From the NCBI GenBank assembly GCA_019429275.1, contig JAHYJC010000004.1, forward strand, positions 83,377-147,376: DNA of 64,000 bases, in the 5' to 3' direction. The stretch comes from Lentimicrobium sp. (GTDB lineage: Bacteria > Bacteroidota > Bacteroidia > Bacteroidales > Lentimicrobiaceae). Shown here in pieces: positions 45,934-54,600 of this stretch; positions within the stretch are counted from its first letter, which is position 1, and each line of letters opens with the position of its first letter. The position numbers and the translations under genes were made by a program. Below the pieces are notes generated by a model that was not told where the DNA came from, searched no databases, and was given only the letters and a program-made list of their open reading frames with translations.

Positions 45934-46797
45934 ATGAGGCAACTAAAAATTACAAAGCAGGTAACCAACAGAGAAACCGCCTCTCTTGATAAATATCTTC
46001 AGGAGATAGGGAAAGTTGAACTGATTACCGCCGATGAGGAAGTAGCGCTGGCCCAGCGTATTAAACAAGGCGACAGGGCTGCACTTGAAAAACTCACCAA
46101 AGCAAATCTGAGGTTTGTAGTTTCTGTTTCAAAGCAATATCAAAACCAGGGGCTCAGCCTTCCCGATCTTATCAATGAAGGAAATCTTGGACTGATTAAA
46201 GCGGCACAACGCTTCGATGAAACCAGGGGATTCAAATTTATTTCGTATGCTGTATGGTGGATCAGGCAATCCATTCTTCAGGCACTGGCCGAACAATCGC
46301 GTATTGTCAGGCTTCCGCTGAATAAAATTGGATCGATCAACAAAATCAATAAGGCCTATGCAAGGCTGGAGCAGGAGTTTGAGCGTGAGCCCAATTCCGA
46401 CGAAATTGCAGGCCTGCTCGAAATCAGTGAGAATGAGGTAAAGGAATCGATGCGCAATTCAGGCCGCCATGTCTCTATGGATGCACCGCTTGTTCAGGAC
46501 GAAGACAACAATATGTACGACGTTTTGCGCAGCGATGACGGACCAACTCCTGAAACGGAACTTCTCTATGAGTCGCTCCGCAAGGAAATTGAACGTGCGG
46601 TTGCTACACTTACTCCCCGTGAAGCGGATGTGGTAAGGCTGTATTTCGGCCTGGGCGGCGAACATCCGCTAACCCTCGAAGAAATCGGTGAAAGGTTTGA
46701 TCTTACCCGCGAACGTGTAAGGCAGATAAAGGAAAAAGCCATCCGCAGGCTCAAACATACCTCACGGAGCAAAATCCTGAAAACTTATCTTGGATAA
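45934..46797 (+). CDS. rpoD: primary RNA polymerase sigma factor
   Basis: A 287-residue housekeeping sigma factor of the short Bacteroidota type, lacking the long region 1.1 and the non-conserved insert. Region 1.2 ([27 protein letters not shown]), region 2 ([46 protein letters not shown]), region 3 and region 4 ([30 protein letters not shown]) are all present. It recognises the TTG/TAnnTTTG promoters seen throughout the window. Its last 22 codons and terminator occur a second time at 48608-48712, beyond the fic gene. Confidence 0.97.
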   Translation: MRQLKITKQVTNRETASLDKYLQEIGKVELITADEEVALAQRIKQGDRAALEKLTKANLRFVVSVSKQYQNQGLSLPDLINEGNLGLIKAAQRFDETRGFKFISYAVWWIRQSILQALAEQSRIVRLPLNKIGSINKINKAYARLEQEFEREPNSDEIAGLLEISENEVKESMRNSGRHVSMDAPLVQDEDNNMYDVLRSDDGPTPETELLYESLRKEIERAVATLTPREADVVRLYFGLGGEHPLTLEEIGERFDLTRERVRQIKEKAIRRLKHTSRSKILKTYLG

Positions 46798-46831
46798 AAA
46801 AATTGAGCGGACTGACCTCCGCTCTTTTTTT
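46722..46831 (+). repeat. direct repeat copy A: 3' end of rpoD plus terminator
   Basis: This stretch matches 48600-48711 over about 110 bases, including the last 22 rpoD codons, the stop and the hairpin. It flanks the fic gene on the left. This copy belongs to the intact rpoD. Confidence 0.85.
46805..46831 (+). terminator. rpoD terminator
   Basis: GAGCGG (46805-46810) pairs with CCGCTC (46819-46824), followed by seven T. Confidence 0.8.
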
Positions 46832-46846
46832 ATCTTCGATCCATTA

Positions 46847-46865
46847 GTGGTTGGCTATAGCCCCA
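46847..46865. repeat. REP-like palindrome left of fic
   Basis: GGCTATAGCC (46853-46862), within imperfect flanking arms GTGG and CCAC, resembles the palindromes found on the other side of the island at 48725-48884. Confidence 0.3.
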
Positions 46866-46941
46866 CTTCTTTTGACGGTGAAAGTATAACAAGAGCCTGA
46901 TTACCCTGATTGCATGATTTCAGAGTTACGATAGATGCTAT

Positions 46942-48486
46942 TTACTCAAGTTTGAATGCCTCAGCATAGATTTTCTCTATTTTATGTATTTCTTCATCTG
47001 AAAGACAGCTAAATTCTTTGTCTTTTGCGCGGTTGGACATCACTCCATGATTTTGTTCCAGAAATTTTACCAACAGAGCAATCATTCTGTCCGGCATTTC
47101 AAACTCATCTTCAATTCTATATTTAAATTCATCGTAGCTCGTCAAATAATTAACTTCATCGGGTATAATATGCTGAATGGTTTCATTGACACAATCGTAT
47201 AAAAATTCAGCCTGTGAAGTAGCATCAAAGTAGCGGTAATAATCGATGGTTTCATTCAATACTTCTACATTATGGTCTTTTGTTTCTTTCCAATCTATAA
47301 AATCGAGCAGAGGAAGAGAATAGCGTTCCAGTACTTTCCGGTATTCATCAATTTTATTTAAGATAGCTGACGAAACCGGAAATATAATTCCTTGTTGTGA
47401 GAATTGTTTTTTAGCCAGGGTGTGATGAATAAGGTAACGGTGAATACGACCGTTTCCATCTTCAAAAGGGTGTATAAATACAAAACCAAAAGCCAATAGG
47501 GTAGCGCAAAGTACGGCATCCATATCGGATTTAAACAACAGTTTCTCCGTATTGAGAAGGCCATTCATCAAAACTTCAAGATCCTGGTGTCTTGCAGAGA
47601 TATGATCGGGCAGTGGTTCACTTGTATTGCGGTCGTGCTCACCAACGAAGCCGCCTTTCTTTCGGTAGCCGGTTTCTATAAATCGGGGATTTTCAATAAC
47701 AATTTGTTGAAGACGCAGCAACTCTTCCTGACTCAGATCTCTGGCGCCTGCCTGCCCGATGGCATGTCCCCAATGCGCAGCACGTTTACTTTTCGGGCTT
47801 TCTCCCTCAATGGCAAACGATGCTTTGGAGTCTTTCAACATTAAAAATGCCGATGCGCGTTGCAATAAATCTTTCCTGATGCCTGTGAGGTAGCGGTCCT
47901 TTTGTGCTGCAAGGTTTTGATTTATGTATTTCTCCAGCCGGGGAGTTTTGAAAATAAGCGGGCAAAAATCAAGCGTCCCCGGTAGATTATTGATAATGCG
48001 ATGCCGCGAAGATTTATAACCATCCGAAATAACATACTGGAGTTTCTCATCAACCAGCGGCACATAATTTTTGATAGCAAGATCCTTTATGGGCAGTTGC
48101 TTCTTTATCAGCCATTCGTATAAAAACCATATTTTTCGCGAGCTTTGCCCGGTAGGTTCTTCACTGACCAAAGTTAGTACCTCCGGCACAGATAGTTTCT
48201 CAAACAGTTTTTTAAAAAATAGTAGATTAATTCCTTCGTATTTGAGCGCAAAAACAATCTGTTTGTGCAGGGTTTCTTCAGGTTGGTGCCTTGGGGTTAA
48301 AACTTTCCATTGTTCATTCTCATATTGTCTGTTTTTTTTGCTGATCAATGCAACACTTTGCGGAATACACATTTTAAGATCGAATACGCTGATAAGAGCA
48401 GCATATCCGACAATTTTTCCTGGTTCCGGAAGTTGTCTGCCGTGAAAAACAGGTAAATCTTGTGAAAAATGGGTAATTTTATCCAT
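46942..48486 (-). CDS. Fic-domain protein (predicted AMPylase), class II
   Basis: A 514-residue protein. The Fic core motif HPFEDGNGRIHR is at 339-350, with the catalytic His339 and the anion-binding GNGR. An inhibitory helix precedes it: SFAIEG (223-228) fits [S/T]xxxE[G/N], so Glu227 should block ATP until released, as in class II Fic proteins. The first ~200 residues (VGYAALISVFDLKMCIP and onwards) and the C-terminal ~130 are unfamiliar to me. Fic enzymes usually transfer AMP to target hydroxyls, and many act as toxins or regulators. The gene lies on minus, between two copies of the rpoD 3' end, and six copies of a 15-base repeat surround its start. No separate antitoxin gene is seen, consistent with cis inhibition. 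Confidence 0.9.
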   Translation of the reverse strand: MDKITHFSQDLPVFHGRQLPEPGKIVGYAALISVFDLKMCIPQSVALISKKNRQYENEQWKVLTPRHQPEETLHKQIVFALKYEGINLLFFKKLFEKLSVPEVLTLVSEEPTGQSSRKIWFLYEWLIKKQLPIKDLAIKNYVPLVDEKLQYVISDGYKSSRHRIINNLPGTLDFCPLIFKTPRLEKYINQNLAAQKDRYLTGIRKDLLQRASAFLMLKDSKASFAIEGESPKSKRAAHWGHAIGQAGARDLSQEELLRLQQIVIENPRFIETGYRKKGGFVGEHDRNTSEPLPDHISARHQDLEVLMNGLLNTEKLLFKSDMDAVLCATLLAFGFVFIHPFEDGNGRIHRYLIHHTLAKKQFSQQGIIFPVSSAILNKIDEYRKVLERYSLPLLDFIDWKETKDHNVEVLNETIDYYRYFDATSQAEFLYDCVNETIQHIIPDEVNYLTSYDEFKYRIEDEFEMPDRMIALLVKFLEQNHGVMSNRAKDKEFSCLSDEEIHKIEKIYAEAFKLE

Positions 48487-48580
48487 GGGTCATGAAAAAT
48501 AGGTATTCAAATTTAGATGAAAATTGGGTATAAAATGTGAAAAGCAGGTAAAATTTATCTTATTATGTGAAAATCAGGTA
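48441..48580 (-). repeat. six-copy 15-bp direct-repeat array over the fic start
   Basis: Plus-strand copies of TGTGAAAANCAGGTA (minus strand TACCTGNTTTTCACA) begin at 48441, 48461, 48491, 48516, 48536 and 48566. The spacings of 20, 30, 25, 20 and 30 bases are all multiples of five. Copies 1 and 2 lie inside the first 16 codons of fic, copies 3-6 upstream of its ATG at 48486. All point the same way. The coding frame differs between the two internal copies, so selection is at the DNA level. A multi-site operator for autoregulation or an iteron-like array is likely. Confidence 0.75.
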
Positions 48581-48599
48581 TTGGTGCACCTGCATGGAG

Positions 48600-48711
48600 G
48601 GTAGAATAAGGAAAAAGCAATCAGGCGGATGAAACATACCTCACGGAGTAAAATCCTGAAAACTTATCTTGGATAAAAAAATTGAGCGGACTAACCCTCC
48701 GCTCTTCTTTT
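48600..48711 (+). repeat. direct repeat copy B: 3' end of rpoD plus terminator
   Basis: This is the partner of 46722-46831. A second TAG-to-TAA run at 48602-48604 precedes the matched codons, so the copy has no start of its own. Confidence 0.85.
48608..48676 (+). pseudogene. rpoD 3' remnant
   Basis: The 22 codons [22 protein letters not shown] plus TAA duplicate the end of the sigma factor. Compared with the intact gene, seven of 66 bases in five codons differ. Four of the five changed codons are synonymous and the other is Leu to Met. This is the pattern of divergence under selection, so the piece probably comes from a functional rpoD of a related genome rather than from decay of a recent tandem copy. 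Confidence 0.85.
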
Positions 48712-48712
48712 T
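48684..48712 (+). terminator. duplicated rpoD terminator
   Basis: GAGCGG (48684-48689) pairs with CCGCTC (48699-48704), followed by TTCTTTTT. The loop carries the changes seen between the two copies. Confidence 0.65.
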
Positions 48713-48724
48713 GAATGCTTTCAA

Positions 48725-48884
48725 TTACCCCGGGCTTCAGCCCGGGGTAAAGGCCAACCCGTAACTTACAGGGGCTTTAGCCCAATAGCCGCGAAAGTTC
48801 AGACAAAGCCGATCGAAAATTTACCCGGCAATTTTTGGTTTACTCTGATTAAGCTTTATATCCTCAGCTTTTCGGCTAAAGCCG
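48725..48884. repeat. cluster of REP-like palindromes
   Basis: Three palindromes with the core GGCT-nn-AGCC lie within 160 bases. The first, at 48725-48750, has 12-bp arms (TTACCCCGGGCT / AGCCCGGGGTAA). The second is GGGCTTTAGCCC at 48772-48783 and the third CGGCTAAAGCCG at 48873-48884. The accompanying GCCAACC and GGTTGGC segments are also inverted with respect to each other. This is the layout of REP/BIME elements moved by TnpA-REP (RAYT) transposases. No transposase gene is present here. The rest of the 483-base gap 48487-48969 holds the repeat array and the rpoD remnant. Confidence 0.6.
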
Positions 48885-48969
48885 GTTGGCACCTTACATC
48901 AGTTGAAGTGTGCATTATAAATATACAATAGTTTATATTACTAATGCAAACTATTTTCTGAGAAAGAAC

Positions 48970-49962
48970 TTATGGTGACAGCAACAATTTACCGCTGCCA
49001 AAGCCATCAGGGGTTTGTAATTTGTATAAATACACCCCGGGCTTTACCCCAGCCGTTTCCCACACCGTTTTTTCGCCGGTTAAGGGGAAAGCAGCAACCG
49101 GGCGACCTGTGATATCAAAAATAGTGATGATGCTATTTTGTACTGCTTTTTGCATCTCAAAAACTACATAATCGCTGGCGGGATTTGGATATGCAGTAAT
49201 AGCAATCACAATCCTTTCTTGATCTACATTATCCGTGAAAGGGAAATCGCAAACTCCGGTATAAGGTTCTTGAAATACTTCCAAATAGCCTGCAAAAACT
49301 GTGTCAGAAACACTCATACATTCAAAGTAAATATTCTGAAATCCGCAACCAACTGCATTTAATAATCCTGAGGCTATATTTCCTATACCTTCAACCCAAA
49401 TAAAAGGACAATCCATACCAAATGGGGGATTTAAATCCCTTAGAAAAACCCTTTTTCGCACTAATGCACCACTTTCCACATAGTCGATGGAATCAACAAC
49501 AAGATCTGAATCGATGTATTCAAGATCATAAGAAGAGTATGTGGGTAATTGCCAAAGGGTATCGCCTTTTTCAACTGTCAGATCCATAAATAATATCTCT
49601 TCGTTGGCAAAATTTCCACCACTTTCTGCAAGAACTAAATATGAACGCCCAGAATCGTCGCTCCTGCAAGCTCCATAATAAATCGGCCCCCAAAAATAAG
49701 GTTCTTCGGGATTTGGCCATGGATCGTTAATAAAGACACCTCTAGAATACAGTTTTTGATAAACAATTCCATCAATTATGGTATCCTGATTTGAATTAGG
49801 ATAAAATAGTTTGTGGTAGTTTAGCATCTCACTGTTGGTTTCTTGCACCAGCCAAACAGCACCCGAGTCAGGCAATAATAGGTAATTTTGTAAATATGCA
49901 TCTTTGGGAGAAAAGATAACAAAAACAATGATGCTTATGGTTATTAGATATTTTGTTTTCAT
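48970..49962 (-). CDS. T9SS-exported protein of unknown function
   Basis: A 330-residue secreted protein. A signal peptide (ending KDAYLQ) precedes a beta-rich domain of ~240 residues with many aromatic and Asp residues (NQDTIIDGIVYQKLYSRGVF, LFMDLTVEKGDTLWQLPTYS). A T9SS sorting domain follows (ITAYPNPASDYVVFEMQ to FGSGKLLLSP). The sorting domain is very similar to that of the next gene at 50001-51611, while the passengers are unrelated. Function is not recognised. Confidence 0.8.
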   Translation of the reverse strand: MKTKYLITISIIVFVIFSPKDAYLQNYLLLPDSGAVWLVQETNSEMLNYHKLFYPNSNQDTIIDGIVYQKLYSRGVFINDPWPNPEEPYFWGPIYYGACRSDDSGRSYLVLAESGGNFANEEILFMDLTVEKGDTLWQLPTYSSYDLEYIDSDLVVDSIDYVESGALVRKRVFLRDLNPPFGMDCPFIWVEGIGNIASGLLNAVGCGFQNIYFECMSVSDTVFAGYLEVFQEPYTGVCDFPFTDNVDQERIVIAITAYPNPASDYVVFEMQKAVQNSIITIFDITGRPVAAFPLTGEKTVWETAGVKPGVYLYKLQTPDGFGSGKLLLSP

Positions 49963-50000
49963 TGTAGAAGAGTTTTTTTAATAAAAAAAAAATTTAGTAT

Positions 50001-51611
50001 TTAGGGTGAAATCAACAATTTACCGCTTCCAAAGCCTACCTGAGATTGTAGTTTGTACACATACACGCCAGGTCTTACTCCTTTCGTTTGCCAAACTGTT
50101 TTTTCACCAGTTGTAGACATGACAGCAATCTCCCTGCCTGTAATATCGCTTATGGTTATCTTACCCGAAGGTAATGGTTTTTGCAATTCAAACACAACAT
50201 ATTCATTTGCCGGGTTTGGATAGGCTTTTACCGCATATTCAGGCTTAGGCATATGATTTGAGCTTACTACTGTGGTATCGCGTAATTGAATAAGCCAAAT
50301 ATCGTAGCCGCCAGGTGGCGTTGTAAGACAGGTAAGATCACCGCTATTTGAGTTATTAAAAATGGTGGCAGTAATAACATAACTGCCATCTCCATTGTCA
50401 ATTACTCCACTCCATGTCAGCCTCTCATAGCCTAAACCTCCAAAACATTTCTGCCAAAGCAAATCACCTGTTGCATTTATTTTAAAAACCCAAATATCAG
50501 AAAACTGGCCATGCACATTGTGCTTGCCCGAAACATCCCCATCATTTGATTCGGTTTCTCCAATGATAATATAGCCACCATTAGGGGTAGGAAAAATACT
50601 GTTGGGTATATCACGTGCCGTGCCACCATAGCATTTCTGCCATAAAACATTGCCCTCAAAATCAATTTTTGCAAGCCATATATCGCTGGTTGGGTGGCCT
50701 GTTGGTGTAGTCCCATAATGATAGCCACTGCCTGTCATGTCGCCGTCAGCAGCAGAGACAGCCGCTGCAAGCATGTATCCATCTTCTATTTCAAGTATAT
50801 CAGCCAAAACTTCATCACTACTGCCACCAATACAACGTTGCCATTCTATATTTGCCATAGAATCAATTTTGAACAAAACAATATCTGATGTTTCAAGATC
50901 AAAAGGTTGACAGGTAATATTACCCCCAGTGGTAGGCATTGAGCCTGATGCAACCAAAAAGCCCCGGTCGGAGGTTTGGATGATGGCATTGGGGAAATCA
51001 AGAAATTCGGTGCCTATGGTAAAATCCCAAACTTTATTGCCGAGGCTGTCGGTGCGAAGCAACCATGTATCCCAACTACCGAAATAATTGCTGATATCGC
51101 CATCGTCGCTGCAGGTGTAACCCAAACTTACCATACCTCCATCGTGTGTGTGGCATGCTGTCCATCCTTGATCAAAACATGTTCCACCATACATTTTGTC
51201 CCAGATAATATCACCACTACCATTTATTTTAAAAAGCCAAAAATTTACATAACCTTCAGGATATGGGTTGTATGAAATATCCCCATCTTCTGAAGCAGAA
51301 ATTGCTGAAATATAGTAACAATCATTACCCGCAGGGAATATGCGATATGGAACATCCGAAGATGTCCCTCCAACAAATTTTTGCCAAACTAAATTTCCAT
51401 ACAAATCTGTTCTTATAAGAATAATGTCGGAGCCTAATGAGTTACTTTCCCTTTCAGCAGCAATAATATATCCATCTCCAGTTGCGCAAATATCATAAGC
51501 TACCTCCTTTATTGTAGTACCAAAACATGCTTGCCATTCCAATACTATGGGTTGAGAAAAAGCGTAAGAATTATGGCAGAAGATAAGCAGAATAAACAAT
51601 AACCTTTTCAT
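50001..51611 (-). CDS. seven-repeat propeller-like T9SS protein
   Basis: A 536-residue secreted protein. After the signal peptide (ending YAFSQ) seven units of about 55 residues repeat, each centred on a pattern of the type LxWQKCxGGTxxD: LEWQACFGTT, LVWQKFVGGT, IIWDKMYGGT, KVWDFTIGTE, IEWQRCIGGS, VLWQKCYGGT and LLWQKCFGGL. This predicts a seven-bladed beta-propeller. A T9SS sorting domain ends the protein (VKAYPNPANEYVVFEL to FGSGKLLISP). No catalytic residues are evident; a binding or structural surface role is likely. A terminator separates it from the giant gene upstream. Confidence 0.85.
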   Translation of the reverse strand: MKRLLFILLIFCHNSYAFSQPIVLEWQACFGTTIKEVAYDICATGDGYIIAAERESNSLGSDIILIRTDLYGNLVWQKFVGGTSSDVPYRIFPAGNDCYYISAISASEDGDISYNPYPEGYVNFWLFKINGSGDIIWDKMYGGTCFDQGWTACHTHDGGMVSLGYTCSDDGDISNYFGSWDTWLLRTDSLGNKVWDFTIGTEFLDFPNAIIQTSDRGFLVASGSMPTTGGNITCQPFDLETSDIVLFKIDSMANIEWQRCIGGSSDEVLADILEIEDGYMLAAAVSAADGDMTGSGYHYGTTPTGHPTSDIWLAKIDFEGNVLWQKCYGGTARDIPNSIFPTPNGGYIIIGETESNDGDVSGKHNVHGQFSDIWVFKINATGDLLWQKCFGGLGYERLTWSGVIDNGDGSYVITATIFNNSNSGDLTCLTTPPGGYDIWLIQLRDTTVVSSNHMPKPEYAVKAYPNPANEYVVFELQKPLPSGKITISDITGREIAVMSTTGEKTVWQTKGVRPGVYVYKLQSQVGFGSGKLLISP

Positions 51612-51621
51612 GGTAAAAATT

Positions 51622-51656
51622 GTAAAAACCGGCAGGCATATACTTTGCCTGCCGGT
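51622..51656 (-). terminator. terminator of the giant T9SS gene
   Basis: ACCGGCAGGCA (51628-51638) pairs with TGCCTGCCGGT (51646-51656), an 11-bp G+C-rich stem, and on the minus strand it is followed by TTTTAC. Confidence 0.75.
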
Positions 51657-51668
51657 GGGTTAAAAGAA

Positions 51669-54600
51669 CTACTTAACTACAACAAGTTTACCCGATTTTG
51701 AAAATCCGGCAACTTTAAGTGTGAAGACATAATGCCCGGCGGGCCATGTGCGGGTGTCAACCAGTTTCTGACCAGGATTGCCTTTAAGTGCAATCATTTC
51801 AAATTGTTTTCCATTGGCATCAGCAATTTCGAGGGTAGCAGATTCTATGCCTTCGGGAAGGGTGTAGTCAAAAGCTGCCCAATCTTTTGCAGGGTTAGGT
51901 TTTACTGTTATGCTTAAACCATAGGCTTCAGCCAATTGATTTGGGTTAACAGGCTGGCTTTTGTAAGATGCCGTGCCATCAATGGCTTTACACCTTTCAA
52001 AATTTGCACCATAAAACGATTCAAGAATTGATTTGGCCATTGCTGAAACTGATGTTTCTGTTTCGGCAATTTCGGTTAACAGTTCTTGTTCAACCTGAGT
52101 AAGTTGCTCAATAAAACGCCCTGATGTTGAAAGAGCCTGTTGCATTTGAAGCAAACTTACAAACTGATTGTGGTCAAGCAATTCTTCACCTTTAAGTTGG
52201 TAAGTTAAAGGCAGCGTTTCGGCCAATGCAAGTGCTAAAGTATAATCACCTTGATGTACATAAGTTGAAATAATCTGCCTCTCTGCATCAATACCACCAA
52301 GATTGGTTAACCACATGCGAAACTGGGCAATATCCAACTCTTCTTCGTTCAGAATACTGCGAATCATATCACCGGCTGCACGGGAACGGTCGTGAGCATA
52401 TTTTGCCATTTCCATTTCGAGCACGGTCCGGTAGGATGTCCCCTCTGCGACCTGTTTTAAAATTGATATCATGTATTCGGGCAGCGGGTTTTCCTTTTCT
52501 TCAAGATACTTCATCAATTCTTCCTTCTTTAACTCATCGGGATTGGCTGCCAGAATGTCGAATATTGCGGCTTGAGTGAATACATCGGTGCGGTCAGCAA
52601 CTAATTTGAGTACTTCGGTTGTAAGGTGGGGTGAGTCACCCAGGAGTTTGGCACGCAATTCCATCATATCTGAAGGCAGAGCTGTGGTAACATCGGCTTT
52701 TGTGTCTTCTGTGCTTCCTCCATCTTTAAGGTTGTTATAAAGCACCTTGACATTGTTAAAATCTATATCAGAAAAAGCGAAAGCAGTTTCCATAGTTAAC
52801 TTTGAAGCTGTGCTTAAAACGATACTTGTTGATGGATTTTCACCGCCATAGTGTGATAAACAACTGCCGGTAACAGTAACAGGTTCTCTCGTAACATTCT
52901 CAACATATTCGGGATAATGCCCCGGGCAACTCTGGCAGTAATAATAACCCACCAAATTCTTGGTTTCATTGTAAAAATGCCAGGTAGCTCCTGTTGGTGA
53001 AAATTTATTGCGTGCTGGCATAAGGATACTACCTTGTTTGGATTGGATACCACTAAAATAGTCATCCTCTTTCGCCTTCACATAAAAATCTGCCCAGTTA
53101 CCTGTGTTTGTGTTGCAGATGTATTCGAGGCCTTGGTAAGGGTTGATATCTATATAATTTTTTCCATAAGCGTAATTGCCCGCGGTAAGTCCTGTAAACT
53201 CGTTCTTGTAAACATCAGCTACAGCCTCGCAGTTAAATGCACCAATTCCAATATAATTGGATTGTGCCGCACCCTCCTGTTTAAAGAATTTGTTTTCTTC
53301 GATGGTGAAACCTGATGCTGCTTCAACAAATATTCCATAGGTGCAATCTTCCCAGTTGTATTGGTTCTTTGCCGAATAAAACTCAGAGTTGATGATAATG
53401 GGATAATTGACAGCATTTGAAAGTATTCCAATTGAATTACCTGTAAATAAAGCCCGGTTTATCATATAAGTGTAATTCTTCGAACTTCCATTTCCTGCAT
53501 AGATCCCAATCCTGAAACCATTGAAAGTTGATTTCTTCCATTGACTACAAGGGGTTGTGCTGCTTGTGCAGAGTGCATCAACCTTAAAACCTGAACTGTA
53601 AGAAGCAATTGCCTGGTTGTAATCGGATATGTTAATTGCCTCTTCTGAAAGATTAAAATCACAACCCCTGAATTTGATTCCATTTACCTGATTTAGATCC
53701 ACATGCTTGTAAAAAGTATGGATCCCATGATAATCTTCAGTAATTTCAAAGGTGCAATTGTCAAACCTTGAGTTGTACTCCATTTCTTTACCGTTTACGG
53801 GGTGAAAATTCCGATAAAGTAGTGCATGTACCGATCTTTCATTATTTCTAAAAATAGTTTTCGTAGAATAAGCCATGCCGCCTGTCTTGGTGTTATCGCC
53901 AGGTTTCGATAAGTTAAGGGCGCATACTGCGTTTTCTATGATGGCATTATTGAGTTCCACATACCCCTGCATATAGGTTCCATTGCTATTGGGCCATTGG
54001 TGCTGTGCTGAGTTTCCCCATACTTCGATGCCCTGCCAGGGGTAGCCGCAACCGCTGGTAATTGTTCCTCCATTAACAATCAATTTCCCTCCAGGCTCAA
54101 CTATTATTTTGGCTTCTGCAGGCATGGCAATCCTTGCTTCTTCAGTGATTGTAAGGGTGGACATATATCCAACTTTAACACTTCTATCAAGTCTCATATA
54201 TGAATCCCATGTAGTATTTTGCGAAATTACGAGAGGCTGCGTCTCATTAATACAGGGTAAGCTAATTTCCCACATTCCTCGTCCATATGAGCCTATACGT
54301 AAGGTATTACTAATGTAGTTAATCTCAATACCTGTAGGTTTTACCCTTGGCAAGTTGGTTCCAACCAACTTCCATTCATTACCAGTATCCTGCTGCAAAT
54401 CGTTGTCTGTATAAAAAACTCCATATTCAGTAGCAAAAAATAGTCCACCATTGCCGTTATTAAGAGCAGCCAATGATTGGTTGGATGAAACAGATAATGG
54501 CAAATTACCGGTTAAATTTTGAACAGTAGGAGCTGAATTGGTATAATCAATTTTGTAAACTCTTTGTTGTGGTTGAAAAGAAGTACCATAGCTCAAATAT

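Noticed and set aside
48441..48580. Direct-repeat array considered as a CRISPR
   Set aside because: Repeats are only 15 bases, intervals are 5-15 bases of non-uniform size, no cas genes are present, and two copies lie in a coding region.
48725..48750. G+C-rich palindrome considered as a terminator
   Set aside because: No T run on either side, and a real terminator precedes it at 48684-48712. Its core matches two nearby palindromes, fitting a REP-type element.
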